64,000 nt of DNA, taken from Dyella caseinilytica (lineage in GTDB: Bacteria > Pseudomonadota > Gammaproteobacteria > Xanthomonadales > Rhodanobacteraceae). The notes under the pieces were generated by a model. That model was not told the DNA's origin. It searched no databases and was given only the letters and a program-made list of their open reading frames with translations. Below are positions 1 through 10,795 of the stretch, piece by piece. The stretch spans positions 4,712,001-4,776,000 of the forward strand of contig NZ_CP064030.1 in assembly GCF_016865235.1 (NCBI RefSeq), given 5' to 3'. A program made the position numbers and the translations under genes. Position 1 is the first letter of the stretch. The number at the start of each line of letters is the position of its first letter.

Positions 1-12
1 GGACAGACGGAG

Positions 13-1953
<1,941 letters not shown>

Positions 1954-2077
1954 AGTTGCCTCCTGCTCGCCGCTCAACCGGGAGCGCACTCGATGGAACA
2001 CCGCATGACAGGCTGCGGCATCAATCGTCCGAGTGTAGCGTTCAGGCGGCTAAACCGCCAAAGCTGCAGTGCAGCAT

Positions 2078-2296
2078 TCACCCTTGTGGAGGTCGTTGGC
2101 GTTGCGGTTTGCGCATCAGCTCGATGGAAGGCTCCGGCCGCGCGTTAGCCTCGATGCGTGCTTGCACAAACGCCAAGGTTGTCGCGATGGCGCCTGCAAG
2201 ACCCAGCACCAGCCACCATGCCATCGCGCCGGGGCTATGCCGTGTGCTGCACAAAAACCATGACAACAGCGTTGCAGCAAGCAATAACCAGCGCAT
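2078..2296 (-). CDS. small one-or-two-span membrane protein, unknown function
   Basis: A 72-residue protein starting MRWLLLAATLL. It has two hydrophobic stretches (about residues 2-16 and 24-44) followed by a basic, Pro/Gln-rich tail ending RQRPPQG, so it is probably an inner-membrane protein with a cytoplasmic tail. I chose this start because GGAGGA sits six bases upstream; a longer frame to 2407 would overlap the divergent patatin gene and lacks a ribosome site. It lies upstream of acs on the same strand with a gap of about 125 bp, so it may share a transcript. No family recognised. Confidence 0.6.
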   Translation of the reverse strand: MRWLLLAATLLSWFLCSTRHSPGAMAWWLVLGLAGAIATTLAFVQARIEANARPEPSIELMRKPQRQRPPQG

Positions 2297-2432
2297 GACA
2301 GTCCTCCTCATTCCGGGCGCTATGTATCCATGATAAGGCGGGCCCCGCCGCAGAAATGCGACGCCATCGCCAGCCCAGCGCGCGCTTGCCCTAAGATGAG
2401 TGACCAATCAAGCCATGCGGGGAAGTGGAACG

Positions 2433-4619
2433 ATGGCAGACCAGGATCCGTCCGCCGCGAAAGCAGCGCGCTTGCGGTTCACGCTTCTGGATTTCTTCGA
2501 CTGGTTCGCCATCGGGCTGGATCATTGCAAGCCGATCCGCGTCTCGTTGCTAGTCCTTGCCTTTGCGACGATCGTGGTGAGCAACGTTGACCAGGCCAAC
2601 GAGCTGTTCCTGATTGCCATGTGGGCCGATCCCAGCAGTGCCAGATACATCTCGCTGCTGACCACCAGCGCCATCGCGGGCGCGGCCGTTTGGTACACCG
2701 CCCACTATGCCTACCGCCTGATCTACCCACGCTGGCCGTCCCTGCAGGACATCCGGGCCGAATCCCTGCGCCGATGGATTCCCCTGATCCTGGGCACCCT
2801 CGTACCTTTGCTCGTGCTGTTCGGTTACCTGATGGCGCTGCGAGAGACACCGCATCCCACCTGCAACACGCCCGAACAATGCCATCGGCGCGATTTGCGT
2901 GTGACAGGGTTGCTGGCCGAAGCGGCTGTCATGTTCATGATCTTCATCGGGCGCCGCTGGCTTCTGCAATGGCGAGCCGGGCATCCCATACCGGAAAAGC
3001 GCGTCGCCACGATGGCCGCGCTGGGCATGCTGCCGCTAAGCATCTTCCTCGCCACCCTGATCTTGAACGTCCTGCTGATGGTGCTGGTGGTGATACAGCC
3101 GCGCCAGTTCGACGGTATGGGATCGCTGGCGGTGCTGCTGATCGCCGGCAGCTTCTTCTGTATGAGCGGAGGATTCCTGTGCATGCTCGCGGATCGCCGC
3201 GGTGTGCCCCTGCTCAGTCTGCTGGCATTGATGGCAACCAGCCTGCACGCGATGCATCTGAATGACAACCATCGCGTTCGCCAGTATCCGTTGATGAGCA
3301 CACATCAGCGCCCGGCGCCGCCACCGGCAGATAACCGACCGACCTTTGAAAGCTATGCGCGTGCATGGCTGCAAAGCCGCTGCATGCCGCAACGCGCGTG
3401 CCCGGTGATCATGGTGTCGAGCGAAGGCGGCGGTCTGCGTAGCGCTGCGTGGACCGCGATGGTGTTGAGCCGTTTCACCGCATTGGTCGATCAGGCATTG
3501 CCTCCCAATGGCGGCGAGCCCATGTTCGAGCGCTACTTGTTCGCAGGTAGCGGCGTATCGGGCGGCAGCCTTGGCCTCGCTGCCTATGTCGCGGCACTGC
3601 AAGTGACACCCGCGACAGGCGAACTCGCGCAGAAGCGCACCGAGCATATGCTAAACCACGACTTTCTGGCGCCTGTGATGGCCAATGCGTGGTTTGTCGA
3701 TTTCACCCAGCGCTGGTTGCCAGGTGCCTTGTTCGACGACCGCGGACGTGCGTTGACCCGGGCATTGGAACAAGCCGCGCAGGAACAGAACATAGATGTT
3801 TTTGCGCGACCGTTTTCCGCCCTTTATCAACACACCGATGGCAGCGTAGCAACCACCAGTCCCGCGCTATTCCTCAACAGCACTACGGTCGGACAGGGAT
3901 GGCGTTTTGTGCAGGATCCGTTCCGTCCCTTCACGAAAAGCCCCTGGACCACGGCGTACGACGGCTCACGCTGGCTCGATCCGCGCGTGCCGCTCAGCGA
4001 AGTGGTACTCAATAGCGCGCGCTTCACCTATCTGAGTCCTGCAGGCACCCTGCAAACTGCCGCTGCGCCCGGCCAACCGCTGCCGACGCCGGCCGGATTC
4101 CAGCTGGTTGATGGCGGCTATTTTGAAAACTCCGGCACCACCACTTTGCGCGAAATCATCCAGCGCTTGCGCATCATTGCAGCGAAGCAGCAACAACCGT
4201 TGCAGATCATCGTGCTGCACATCAGCAACGATCCGAGCTTGCACGACTTTGTCGATGCGCACGATCCCACTCAGCCGTTGCCGCTTTATTCCGCCGCCTG
4301 TCCGCGCGTGCCAAGTCCCACCGAGCAGGCGAGCTACGGTGAGGCGACGGCGCCGATCGTTGCGCTGCTCGATACGCGCGATGCGCGCGGTGAATACGCT
4401 CGCGCCGAATTGCTGTCTTCGCTGGCTATTCAGCCAGCTGATCCAGGCAACGGCGACATCCTGTGGCATATGCGCCTTTGTCCCGGCAATTATCCGCTGC
4501 CACTGGGATGGACCATCTCGCCGCCGGTCTTCGACGAGATGCATCGCCAGCTCGAACAGAATTATCCGCTGGCCACCATGGCGACGTGGCTTGGACAACA
4601 GTTGCGTGATGCGATGTAA
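2433..4619 (+). CDS. membrane-anchored patatin-like phospholipase
   Basis: The 728-residue product combines a polytopic N-terminal half with a patatin-type acyl hydrolase. About six hydrophobic segments fall within residues 30-270. The hydrolase half shows the oxyanion motif GGGLRSA near residue 331, the nucleophile elbow GSGVSGGSL near 375 and the catalytic-dyad motif DGGYF near 559. The likely reaction is lipid ester hydrolysis by a Ser-Asp dyad, with the active domain tethered to the inner membrane; substrate unknown. Start 2433 follows a purine-rich GGGGAAGTGG; an in-frame GTG at 2400 is less likely. The gene is divergent from the small membrane protein. The family call is safe; the substrate is not. 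Confidence 0.85.
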   Translation: MADQDPSAAKAARLRFTLLDFFDWFAIGLDHCKPIRVSLLVLAFATIVVSNVDQANELFLIAMWADPSSARYISLLTTSAIAGAAVWYTAHYAYRLIYPRWPSLQDIRAESLRRWIPLILGTLVPLLVLFGYLMALRETPHPTCNTPEQCHRRDLRVTGLLAEAAVMFMIFIGRRWLLQWRAGHPIPEKRVATMAALGMLPLSIFLATLILNVLLMVLVVIQPRQFDGMGSLAVLLIAGSFFCMSGGFLCMLADRRGVPLLSLLALMATSLHAMHLNDNHRVRQYPLMSTHQRPAPPPADNRPTFESYARAWLQSRCMPQRACPVIMVSSEGGGLRSAAWTAMVLSRFTALVDQALPPNGGEPMFERYLFAGSGVSGGSLGLAAYVAALQVTPATGELAQKRTEHMLNHDFLAPVMANAWFVDFTQRWLPGALFDDRGRALTRALEQAAQEQNIDVFARPFSALYQHTDGSVATTSPALFLNSTTVGQGWRFVQDPFRPFTKSPWTTAYDGSRWLDPRVPLSEVVLNSARFTYLSPAGTLQTAAAPGQPLPTPAGFQLVDGGYFENSGTTTLREIIQRLRIIAAKQQQPLQIIVLHISNDPSLHDFVDAHDPTQPLPLYSAACPRVPSPTEQASYGEATAPIVALLDTRDARGEYARAELLSSLAIQPADPGNGDILWHMRLCPGNYPLPLGWTISPPVFDEMHRQLEQNYPLATMATWLGQQLRDAM

Positions 4620-4666
4620 GCGCGAGTGTCGCGCCGATTGAGATCGCCTGCGCGCATCATGATGGC

Positions 4667-5749
4667 ATGGCTGATCTTCCTCACGCATTCAAGGGACGTG
4701 GTGCGGCTTCCAATCCGGAAGGGCGCTTCGAAACCATCCGCCATCACACGGAGGACGATGGCTGGCAGCATGCCATGCTCGATGAAGAGCAACTGCGGCC
4801 CAGCACGGAAGTAACGGAAGAACGCGCACGCAGCGTCATTACTCACAACGATTCGCCGGATATCCATTTCACGCAAGCGATGAATCCGTATCGCGGATGT
4901 GAGCATGGGTGCATCTACTGCTTCGCTCGGCCGAGCCATAGTTATCTCAATCTATCGCCCGGTCTCGATTTCGAAACCAAATTGCGCGCGAAGAGCAATC
5001 TCGCCGAAGTGCTGCGGGCAGACTTGGCAAAACCAGGTTATCGCGCCAATCCGATCAACATTGGCAGCAATACCGATCCCTATCAGCCGATCGAAAAACG
5101 TTGGCGCCTGACCCGCGCAGCATTGGAAGTGCTGGCCGAATGCCATCACCCTTGCACCATCGTTACCAAGAACGCGATGGTCGAACGTGATCTGGACATC
5201 CTGGTTCCGATGGCGCGCCAACACCTGGTGCAGGTGCTGATATCGGTCAATTCACTGGATAACCATCTCGCCGCAAAGCTTGAACCGCGTGCGAGTGCAC
5301 CCCATCGGCGTATCAAGGCGATCAAGACATTGGCCGAAGCCGGCGTGCCGGTGGGTGTGCTGGTTGCGCCGATCATTCCCGCTTTGAATGACCGCGATAT
5401 GGAAGCGGTGATGGAGCAAGCCGCTGAGGCTGGCGCATCCTGCGCGGGGTACACCGTGTTGCGCTTGCCCTACGAATTGAAGGCGCTATTTCGGGAGTGG
5501 CTTGAATTGCATGCGCCGCAGCGTGCAGCGCATGTGATGAGCCTGGTCCAGCAAATGAACAGCGGACGCGATTACGACAGCAACTTCGCTACGCGGATGC
5601 GTGGCCAGGGTGTGTTCGCGGAATTGTTGCGGCGGCGTTTTGAGATTGCCTGTCGACGTCACAACTTTGGTCGTGCGCGAACGTTGCAATTGGATACGTC
5701 GCGTTTTATTCCACCGCGAAAACCATCGCCCCAAGGCGAGTTGTTCTAA
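4667..5749 (+). CDS. PA0069-type radical SAM protein (SplB/DNA-repair-photolyase-like)
   Basis: A 360-residue radical SAM enzyme with the cluster motif CEHGCIYC (Cys78, Cys82, Cys85), inside the typical MNPYRGCEHGCIYCFARPSH region. An N-terminal extension of about 60 residues (ADLPHAFKGRGAASNPEGRF) is characteristic of the PA0069/Rv2578c group. The family is often labelled DNA repair photolyase by distant similarity to spore photoproduct lyase, but no activity is established for this branch. It lies 47 bp after the patatin gene on the same strand and ends just before a convergent stem-loop. Subfamily assignment is by recall of the N-terminal and Cys motifs. Confidence 0.88.
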   Translation: MADLPHAFKGRGAASNPEGRFETIRHHTEDDGWQHAMLDEEQLRPSTEVTEERARSVITHNDSPDIHFTQAMNPYRGCEHGCIYCFARPSHSYLNLSPGLDFETKLRAKSNLAEVLRADLAKPGYRANPINIGSNTDPYQPIEKRWRLTRAALEVLAECHHPCTIVTKNAMVERDLDILVPMARQHLVQVLISVNSLDNHLAAKLEPRASAPHRRIKAIKTLAEAGVPVGVLVAPIIPALNDRDMEAVMEQAAEAGASCAGYTVLRLPYELKALFREWLELHAPQRAAHVMSLVQQMNSGRDYDSNFATRMRGQGVFAELLRRRFEIACRRHNFGRARTLQLDTSRFIPPRKPSPQGELF

Positions 5750-5772
5750 ATCTTGCGATTCTTGCGCTTACG

Positions 5773-5806
5773 ACTCCCTCCCCTGCTTGGCAGGAGAGGG
5801 AGTTTC
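5773..5806. terminator. convergent stem-loop terminator
   Basis: Arms 5773-5786 and 5790-5803 pair over 14 bp with one mismatch around a 3-base loop and are followed by TTTC. It lies between the stops of the radical SAM gene (+) and the S9 peptidase gene (-), so it can serve both. Its CTCCCTC/GAGAGGGAG stem resembles the REP-like units at 30887 and 44759. Confidence 0.6.
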
Positions 5807-5822
5807 AGATCGAAAGACCTGA

Positions 5823-7874
5823 TTACTGCGGCGGCAGATACTTCTCAAACCAATTCAACGCGCGTTGCAGCACATCGCGTTGATTGACTGGGTTGTAGAA
5901 GTGGTGTCCTTCATTTGGATACACCACCAGCGAAGTCGGCACGCCAAGTGCGCGCAGCGCATGCCAGTACTCGAACGACTGCGGTGCCGGACATTCCGCA
6001 TCGCGCTCACCGACCACGATCAACGTCGGCGTTTTCACCTTCTTGATGAAGTTGATCGCCGAGCTCTTCGCATAAACCGCGGGATCGTCGTACACCGAAG
6101 CGCCGAAGAACGGAATCATCCATTGATCGATCAGGTTCTGTCCGTAATAGCTCTGCCAGTTCGCGATGCCGGCACCCGCCACCACGGCGCGGAAGCGCTG
6201 GGTCTGTGTCGGTACGAACATGCTCATGAAACCGCCATAGCTCCAGCCGGTCAGGCCCAGGCGGTGATCGTCCACCGGCACCAACTTCTCCACTGCATCC
6301 ACGCCGGTCAACGTATCGCGCAGGTCGCCGTAGCCGAAATCTTTGCGGTTGGCCTGTACGAACGTCTCGCCTTCACCGAAGCTGCCGCGCGGATTGGTCA
6401 TGAATACGAAATAGCCGAGCGCGGAGAACGGCGCAGCACCGTAGCCCACGGACGGCCAATGCGGCATCACCGCTGACGATGGACCGCCGTGAATATTGAC
6501 GATCATCGGATAGCGCTTGGTCGGATCGTAATTGGCCGGATAGAGCAGCCAACCCTGGACATGGAAACCTTCGTTATCCCATTCCACCGATTGCGCCTTG
6601 CCCCAGCTCGGCTTCAGCCCGGCGTTGATGGACGTCACGGCAGACGGTGCCTGATCACCGACAGCACCGGCATAGACTTCAGGTGCCACGTCGAACGACG
6701 ATTGCGCGAAGGCGATGTAGTGATGATCAGCCGACAAAGAAAGCGAAAGCTCCGCCGTTCCATCGCCGATATAACCCGGCGCAGTGAACAGTACGCGTTG
6801 CTGCTGTGCCTGATCTGCCTGGACGGTGTATTCCGCGACTTGCGCGTGCCCGTTGTTCACCTGACTCACCAGCATGGATTGCGGTGAGCTCCAGCTGAAC
6901 CAGGCCGGCGTCACATGAATACCGGGTGTGAGGTCGACCGGTGCGCCGCCGTGCGCCGAAACACTGTAGAGGTCGCCGCCGGTAGCGCCCTGGTCGCTCA
7001 TCAGGCCACCGATGAAAGCGATGCGCGATCCATCCGGCGACCAGCGCGGCAATGCGATCTGCAAGCCATGCAAGGAGCCGCTGACCGTATGAGGATCAAC
7101 CAGCGCTGTGCGCGTTGCACCCGACGTGGCAGCTTGCACGTAAAGTTGCCCGACCCACCAGTTATTGTCGCCCGGCGGCGGTGCGGCGACGTAAGCCACG
7201 CGCTGGCTGTCCGGTGCCCAGCTGAACTCGTACACATAAGTGTCCGCTGGGGTCAGCAACTGCAGCGCACCACCTTGTGCAGGCAGGGTAGCGATGCGTT
7301 GCACTTCGATGCCTTCGACTCCAATTTCGCCTAAGGCGGGTTTGGCTGCGGCCAATGCGCTGGCGCGGCGAGTGGCGCCTTCGACATACAAGAAGCCCAA
7401 CGACTTGCCGTCCGGTGCCCAGCTCAGCGCATCCACATAACCATGAAGGTTCGACAGACGCGTCGGCTTGCTCTGCGATTGCGTGTCGAGCACATAGATA
7501 TCGGGCTGCTTGCTGCCCATCGTGCCGGTGGCGCCAGCGCAGGTGGAAAGAAAAGCCAGATGCTGTGAATCGGGCGCCCAGGCCATTCCGTATTCGCTGC
7601 ATACGCCCGGCTTGGCTGCCAGACCGACATTGTGCGCGTGCTGACCATGGGCATCGGCCAGCACAATGCCGGTTTTGCCATTCGTGTCCACCACCCAAGC
7701 CAGCTGTTGGCCATCCGGAGACACGGCGACTTCACTGATGTTGCGGACCTTGCCCAGCTGGGTAAGCAGGGACTCGATACGCGGATCGGTCGCGCCGCTG
7801 TGCGTATCGGCCATGGCGGCAGGAGCGAGCAGGGCGGCTAACAAGGGCAGAAAGAGGCGGGTTGGTTTGAACAT
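5823..7874 (-). CDS. exported S9 family peptidase (acylaminoacyl-peptidase/DPP type)
   Basis: A 683-residue serine peptidase. The N-terminus MFKPTRLFLPLLAALLAPAAMA is a signal peptide, so it acts in the periplasm or outside the cell. A WD40-like beta-propeller fills about residues 40-400. The alpha/beta-hydrolase domain follows, with nucleophile GWSYGGF (Ser545), Asp in GERDAE and His in EGHHFY. It cleaves short peptides from the N-terminus. Start 7874 is chosen because the signal peptide begins there; there is no strong ribosome site, and the extended frame from 7907 uses GTG. It is one of three S9 enzymes in this window. Confidence 0.93.
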   Translation of the reverse strand: MFKPTRLFLPLLAALLAPAAMADTHSGATDPRIESLLTQLGKVRNISEVAVSPDGQQLAWVVDTNGKTGIVLADAHGQHAHNVGLAAKPGVCSEYGMAWAPDSQHLAFLSTCAGATGTMGSKQPDIYVLDTQSQSKPTRLSNLHGYVDALSWAPDGKSLGFLYVEGATRRASALAAAKPALGEIGVEGIEVQRIATLPAQGGALQLLTPADTYVYEFSWAPDSQRVAYVAAPPPGDNNWWVGQLYVQAATSGATRTALVDPHTVSGSLHGLQIALPRWSPDGSRIAFIGGLMSDQGATGGDLYSVSAHGGAPVDLTPGIHVTPAWFSWSSPQSMLVSQVNNGHAQVAEYTVQADQAQQQRVLFTAPGYIGDGTAELSLSLSADHHYIAFAQSSFDVAPEVYAGAVGDQAPSAVTSINAGLKPSWGKAQSVEWDNEGFHVQGWLLYPANYDPTKRYPMIVNIHGGPSSAVMPHWPSVGYGAAPFSALGYFVFMTNPRGSFGEGETFVQANRKDFGYGDLRDTLTGVDAVEKLVPVDDHRLGLTGWSYGGFMSMFVPTQTQRFRAVVAGAGIANWQSYYGQNLIDQWMIPFFGASVYDDPAVYAKSSAINFIKKVKTPTLIVVGERDAECPAPQSFEYWHALRALGVPTSLVVYPNEGHHFYNPVNQRDVLQRALNWFEKYLPPQ

Positions 7875-7961
7875 GGCGACGATCCGCGAACACAGGAAGG
7901 CACTCACGCTAGCAGGCCCGGCAAGCGCTGCTCATGTGCAGGATGGCACCCGCGGCACCCT

Positions 7962-9425
7962 CTAAGCAGGCAGGAAGGGATGCGGACGGCGCACTAAGCC
8001 GCGCCAGCCTCGATGGCCCAGCCAGCAGAGGAACGCCAGCACCATCAGCCGGCCAGCGAGCACGAATGCGGCGATGGAGTAATCAACAACTTGGGAAGCA
8101 TCGACCCCGGCACTGACCCCGGTGCCGATGCCCAGCAGGACAAAGGTCGTACCGGCCGCCGGGCCGGTTACCCAACCAGGCAAAGCGCGGCCTCCAAGTG
8201 TGGCGAGCGCAAAGGCCGGAGCGAATGCGAGCGCTGTGATTTGCTCAAGTATCGCCGACAACCCATCGCTGATGTTCGGATGACGTAGAACAGCGGCAAT
8301 GCACAACACCACCGCAAGAAGCAACTGCAAACACAGCGTAGGCAACAGACTCGCCTGCAGCAGATTTTTGATCAGCGTCGGGCCACGACCCAGTCCAGGC
8401 AGAAGCGCCAGGATGGAAAGTTCGGCATTGGCCTTTAGCCAGCGCTGTTGCATCAGGGTGGCGGCGAAAAGACCGAGAAACAGGCTAGTTAAGCTGAACA
8501 GCCAAGCGATGCCATAAAACGGAAATGCGCGCCATAGATCCAGCAACTGCTCCGGAAACAACAGGTACAAAAGAACAAAGAACACCGTTATCGGCAGCGT
8601 CACAAGCATGCATAGCCAAAGCGCGTGATGCCGGGTCTTTGGCACCAGCCACCCGCCCAACAAAATGCGCAGGCTGTGCCGCGGATACTGGGGCCCGCTG
8701 CCACGCACATCGGCGACGGCTCGCTTCCATGCAGGCTGGGAGGTGCCACGCTCGTCATTTTCAGCACTCCGATCCCAAATCCTCCAGCCAGCTCCGCCAT
8801 ATCGGGCCATGCGTTGAGTCCGCACCACCAGAGGGGTACCAAAGTTCAACCGATAGGGATTGGCTCTGCGCAGCTGATACCACCATGCAACGGCGATGGC
8901 GACTACAAGCACCGCCGCGGCCACCCACAGGTGAGTGACAACCAGCGATACAGGGTGGTGAAAACGGGGCAGCACGGAGATGAAAAGGGAAGGCATCAGC
9001 ATGGTGGTGATGATGAAAGCCCTTGGTAAAACACCGCCGGCAACGCCTATGACCAGACATAGCACCTGAAATGCGACCACTATCGAAGGCGGACCGCCTG
9101 CGATACACAAGATCATGGAAGGGATGGCGATCAACAGCACCGAATAAAACAGCATCCCAAGAACGATCGCGTATTGAACTTTGGGCAAGCGCAATTGCTT
9201 TGCATCGATCGCCAGCAGCAAACAAGGCGCTAGAAAGCCGATGCCAATCAGATACTGGCCGAACGCTGAAAAAAGCGATGGAACCCAAACAGGGGGAGCC
9301 CCTGGCTGATAACGTTGCAAAGCGGTTGCCAGCGCCAATAACAGCACCATGACAACCACCATGGCACAACGCGAGCCAGCGGAAGTTGCACGCAGAGGCA
9401 TCTTCAGCACCGTTGCCATATTCAT
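7962..9425 (-). CDS. ABC transporter permease, large ABC-2-like membrane protein
   Basis: A 487-residue polytopic membrane protein with about 12 hydrophobic segments spread over the whole length. It starts with MNMATVLKMPLR. Its ATG overlaps the stop of the ATPase gene by four bases (ATGA), which fixes the start and implies translational coupling. With the upstream GntR and ATPase genes it forms a three-gene operon of the YtrA-regulated type, in which the ATPase and permease usually export lipophilic or peptide compounds or respond to envelope stress. No close permease family recognised, so the cargo is unknown. It ends about 90 bp before the start of the S9 peptidase gene. Confidence 0.8.
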   Translation of the reverse strand: MNMATVLKMPLRATSAGSRCAMVVVMVLLLALATALQRYQPGAPPVWVPSLFSAFGQYLIGIGFLAPCLLLAIDAKQLRLPKVQYAIVLGMLFYSVLLIAIPSMILCIAGGPPSIVVAFQVLCLVIGVAGGVLPRAFIITTMLMPSLFISVLPRFHHPVSLVVTHLWVAAAVLVVAIAVAWWYQLRRANPYRLNFGTPLVVRTQRMARYGGAGWRIWDRSAENDERGTSQPAWKRAVADVRGSGPQYPRHSLRILLGGWLVPKTRHHALWLCMLVTLPITVFFVLLYLLFPEQLLDLWRAFPFYGIAWLFSLTSLFLGLFAATLMQQRWLKANAELSILALLPGLGRGPTLIKNLLQASLLPTLCLQLLLAVVLCIAAVLRHPNISDGLSAILEQITALAFAPAFALATLGGRALPGWVTGPAAGTTFVLLGIGTGVSAGVDASQVVDYSIAAFVLAGRLMVLAFLCWLGHRGWRGLVRRPHPFLPA

Positions 9426-10318
9426 TCGGCAATCTCCACGAACAGATCTTCCAGGCCGAGCACATCGATGCGTGCGCCAAGCAGCGTGGACGCCTCCGGC
9501 CAATGCCCTTGTTCATCGCGCGCGACAACCAGGCTCAGGCTGCCATCGTCATGGCGGCGCCGGCTCAAGCTTTGCGCTGGCGCGGCCGCCGTCATTTTCG
9601 CTGGCAGCCATAAGCGCCCGTAGCGTTCTTTCGTGTCGTCCACGCCACAATGCAGCAGCACTTTGCCTTCGTGTAGAAACGCCACTTCCGAGGCAACGCG
9701 CTCCAGATCGGAAACGATGTGAGTGGAAAACAGTACCGTCGTGCCCGATTCGCCGGCACGTAGCGCGAGTTCGCGTAGCAATTCGCGGCGTGCAACGGGA
9801 TCGAGCGCGGCTGCAGGTTCATCCAACACCAGCAATTCGGGCTGCGAGGCGAGTGCGCGAATCAAATCTACGCGCTGGCGCTCGCCCGGTGACAACTTGG
9901 CCAGCAGGCGGTTGGGCTGGATATCCCAGCGTTGCAGCATCTTCTTTGCGAATCCTGCGTCCCAGTGCGGATAAAAACGGCCGACGAAGTCCAGCATCTG
10001 CTCAGCCGTCAGCCATCCCAGCGCTTCGGGTTGTTGCGGCACGTACGCGATACGTGACTTCGCGTCGTCGCTGAGCTTCAGCGCGGACTCGCCAAAGACG
10101 AATGATGAACCCGACAACGGTTCAAGCAATCCCAGCATGGCGCGAATCAGTGTGGATTTGCCGGCACCATTGCGTCCGATCAAACCGAGCACGCTGCCCG
10201 ATGTCAACGCAAGATCCACACCGGTAAGCACGTTGCGGCCCTCATAGCAGTGCACTAGGCCCTGGGTGATCAGTGGCAAAACCGGTGCCTTAACAACGTC
10301 CTGTCGAACAGCGTTCAT
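9422..10318 (-). CDS. ABC transporter ATP-binding protein
   Basis: A 298-residue ATPase with Walker A GRNGAGKST, signature LSPGERQRV, Walker B LLVLDEP and a switch His in FSTHIVSDLE. The length, with about 80 residues after the core, fits the CcmA/YtrB-like exporters that pair with ABC-2 permeases. The start at 10318 lies one base after the TGA of the GntR gene, and the stop overlaps the permease start. The frame continues upstream to 10381, but that region is inside the regulator gene. It supplies ATP hydrolysis for the 487-residue permease. Confidence 0.92.
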   Translation of the reverse strand: MNAVRQDVVKAPVLPLITQGLVHCYEGRNVLTGVDLALTSGSVLGLIGRNGAGKSTLIRAMLGLLEPLSGSSFVFGESALKLSDDAKSRIAYVPQQPEALGWLTAEQMLDFVGRFYPHWDAGFAKKMLQRWDIQPNRLLAKLSPGERQRVDLIRALASQPELLVLDEPAAALDPVARRELLRELALRAGESGTTVLFSTHIVSDLERVASEVAFLHEGKVLLHCGVDDTKERYGRLWLPAKMTAAAPAQSLSRRRHDDGSLSLVVARDEQGHWPEASTLLGARIDVLGLEDLFVEIAE

Positions 10319-10319
10319 G

Positions 10320-10703
10320 TCAGTCCCCCAGCAATTTGGCCAGCCGGCGCAATACGGGCTCGGCGGGCAGTTCCAGTTCATTGGCGTGACGCGCCAGTTC
10401 CTGCAGTTGTGCTTCCAGCAGCGCCATGCGCTGGCTTTCGCTTTGCACTGCCTTGCGCGTGGCGGCTACGGCCATGCCTTTGCCGCGCAGGCGTTCAAGC
10501 AGGCCCTCGGCTTCGGCGATGCCGTAGGCGCGCGATACGGTCATCGGATTAACGGCATGGAAACCGGCCACATCGCGGACCGAAGGCAGCAGCTCGCCCG
10601 CGGTCAGCTGGCCGCTGGCGATGAGGCGGCGCAACTGCTCGACGATCTGGCGATAGATCGGTTCAGGTGCGTTGGGTTGTATGGTCAGTAACGAGGCATC
10701 CAT
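10320..10703 (-). CDS. GntR family regulator, YtrA subfamily
   Basis: A 127-residue repressor-type protein. An N-terminal winged helix contains the GntR signature (PIYRQIVEQLRRLIASG, then SVRDVAG and NPMTVSRAY), and a short helical C-terminal tail with heptad leucines is typical of YtrA rather than of larger FadR/HutC types. It heads the operon with an ATPase and a permease. The start at 10703 is favoured because the best promoter places transcription start at or within two bases of this ATG, with no leader. A longer frame from 10727 would start in the opposite arm of the operator. It is likely autoregulated through the palindrome over its own start. Confidence 0.9.
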   Translation of the reverse strand: MDASLLTIQPNAPEPIYRQIVEQLRRLIASGQLTAGELLPSVRDVAGFHAVNPMTVSRAYGIAEAEGLLERLRGKGMAVAATRKAVQSESQRMALLEAQLQELARHANELELPAEPVLRRLAKLLGD

Positions 10704-10728
10704 GTGTATTAATACAACAATACACATG
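10701..10728. promoter_or_regulatory. perfect 10-bp inverted repeat, YtrA-type operator
   Basis: CATGTGTATT at 10701-10710 and its exact complement AATACACATG at 10719-10728 flank an 8-base AT-rich spacer. It covers the -10 region, the presumed transcription start and the start codon of the GntR gene. The GTATT/AATAC half-sites are of the kind bound by YtrA-type GntR proteins. Binding by the adjacent regulator is inference. Confidence 0.75.
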
Positions 10729-10740
10729 GGGCGCAGTCAA
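10703..10740 (-). promoter_or_regulatory. promoter of GntR-ABC operon, probably leaderless
   Basis: On the minus strand TTGACT (10740-10735), 17 bases, then TTGTAT (10717-10712). Transcription would begin about 7-9 bases later, at or next to the ATG at 10703. No Shine-Dalgarno precedes that ATG. Confidence 0.55.
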
Positions 10741-10795
10741 GCATGACCGGTGGCACAGTCCGGTCGCCGTCATCTGCATCCCTTACAATTGGCCC

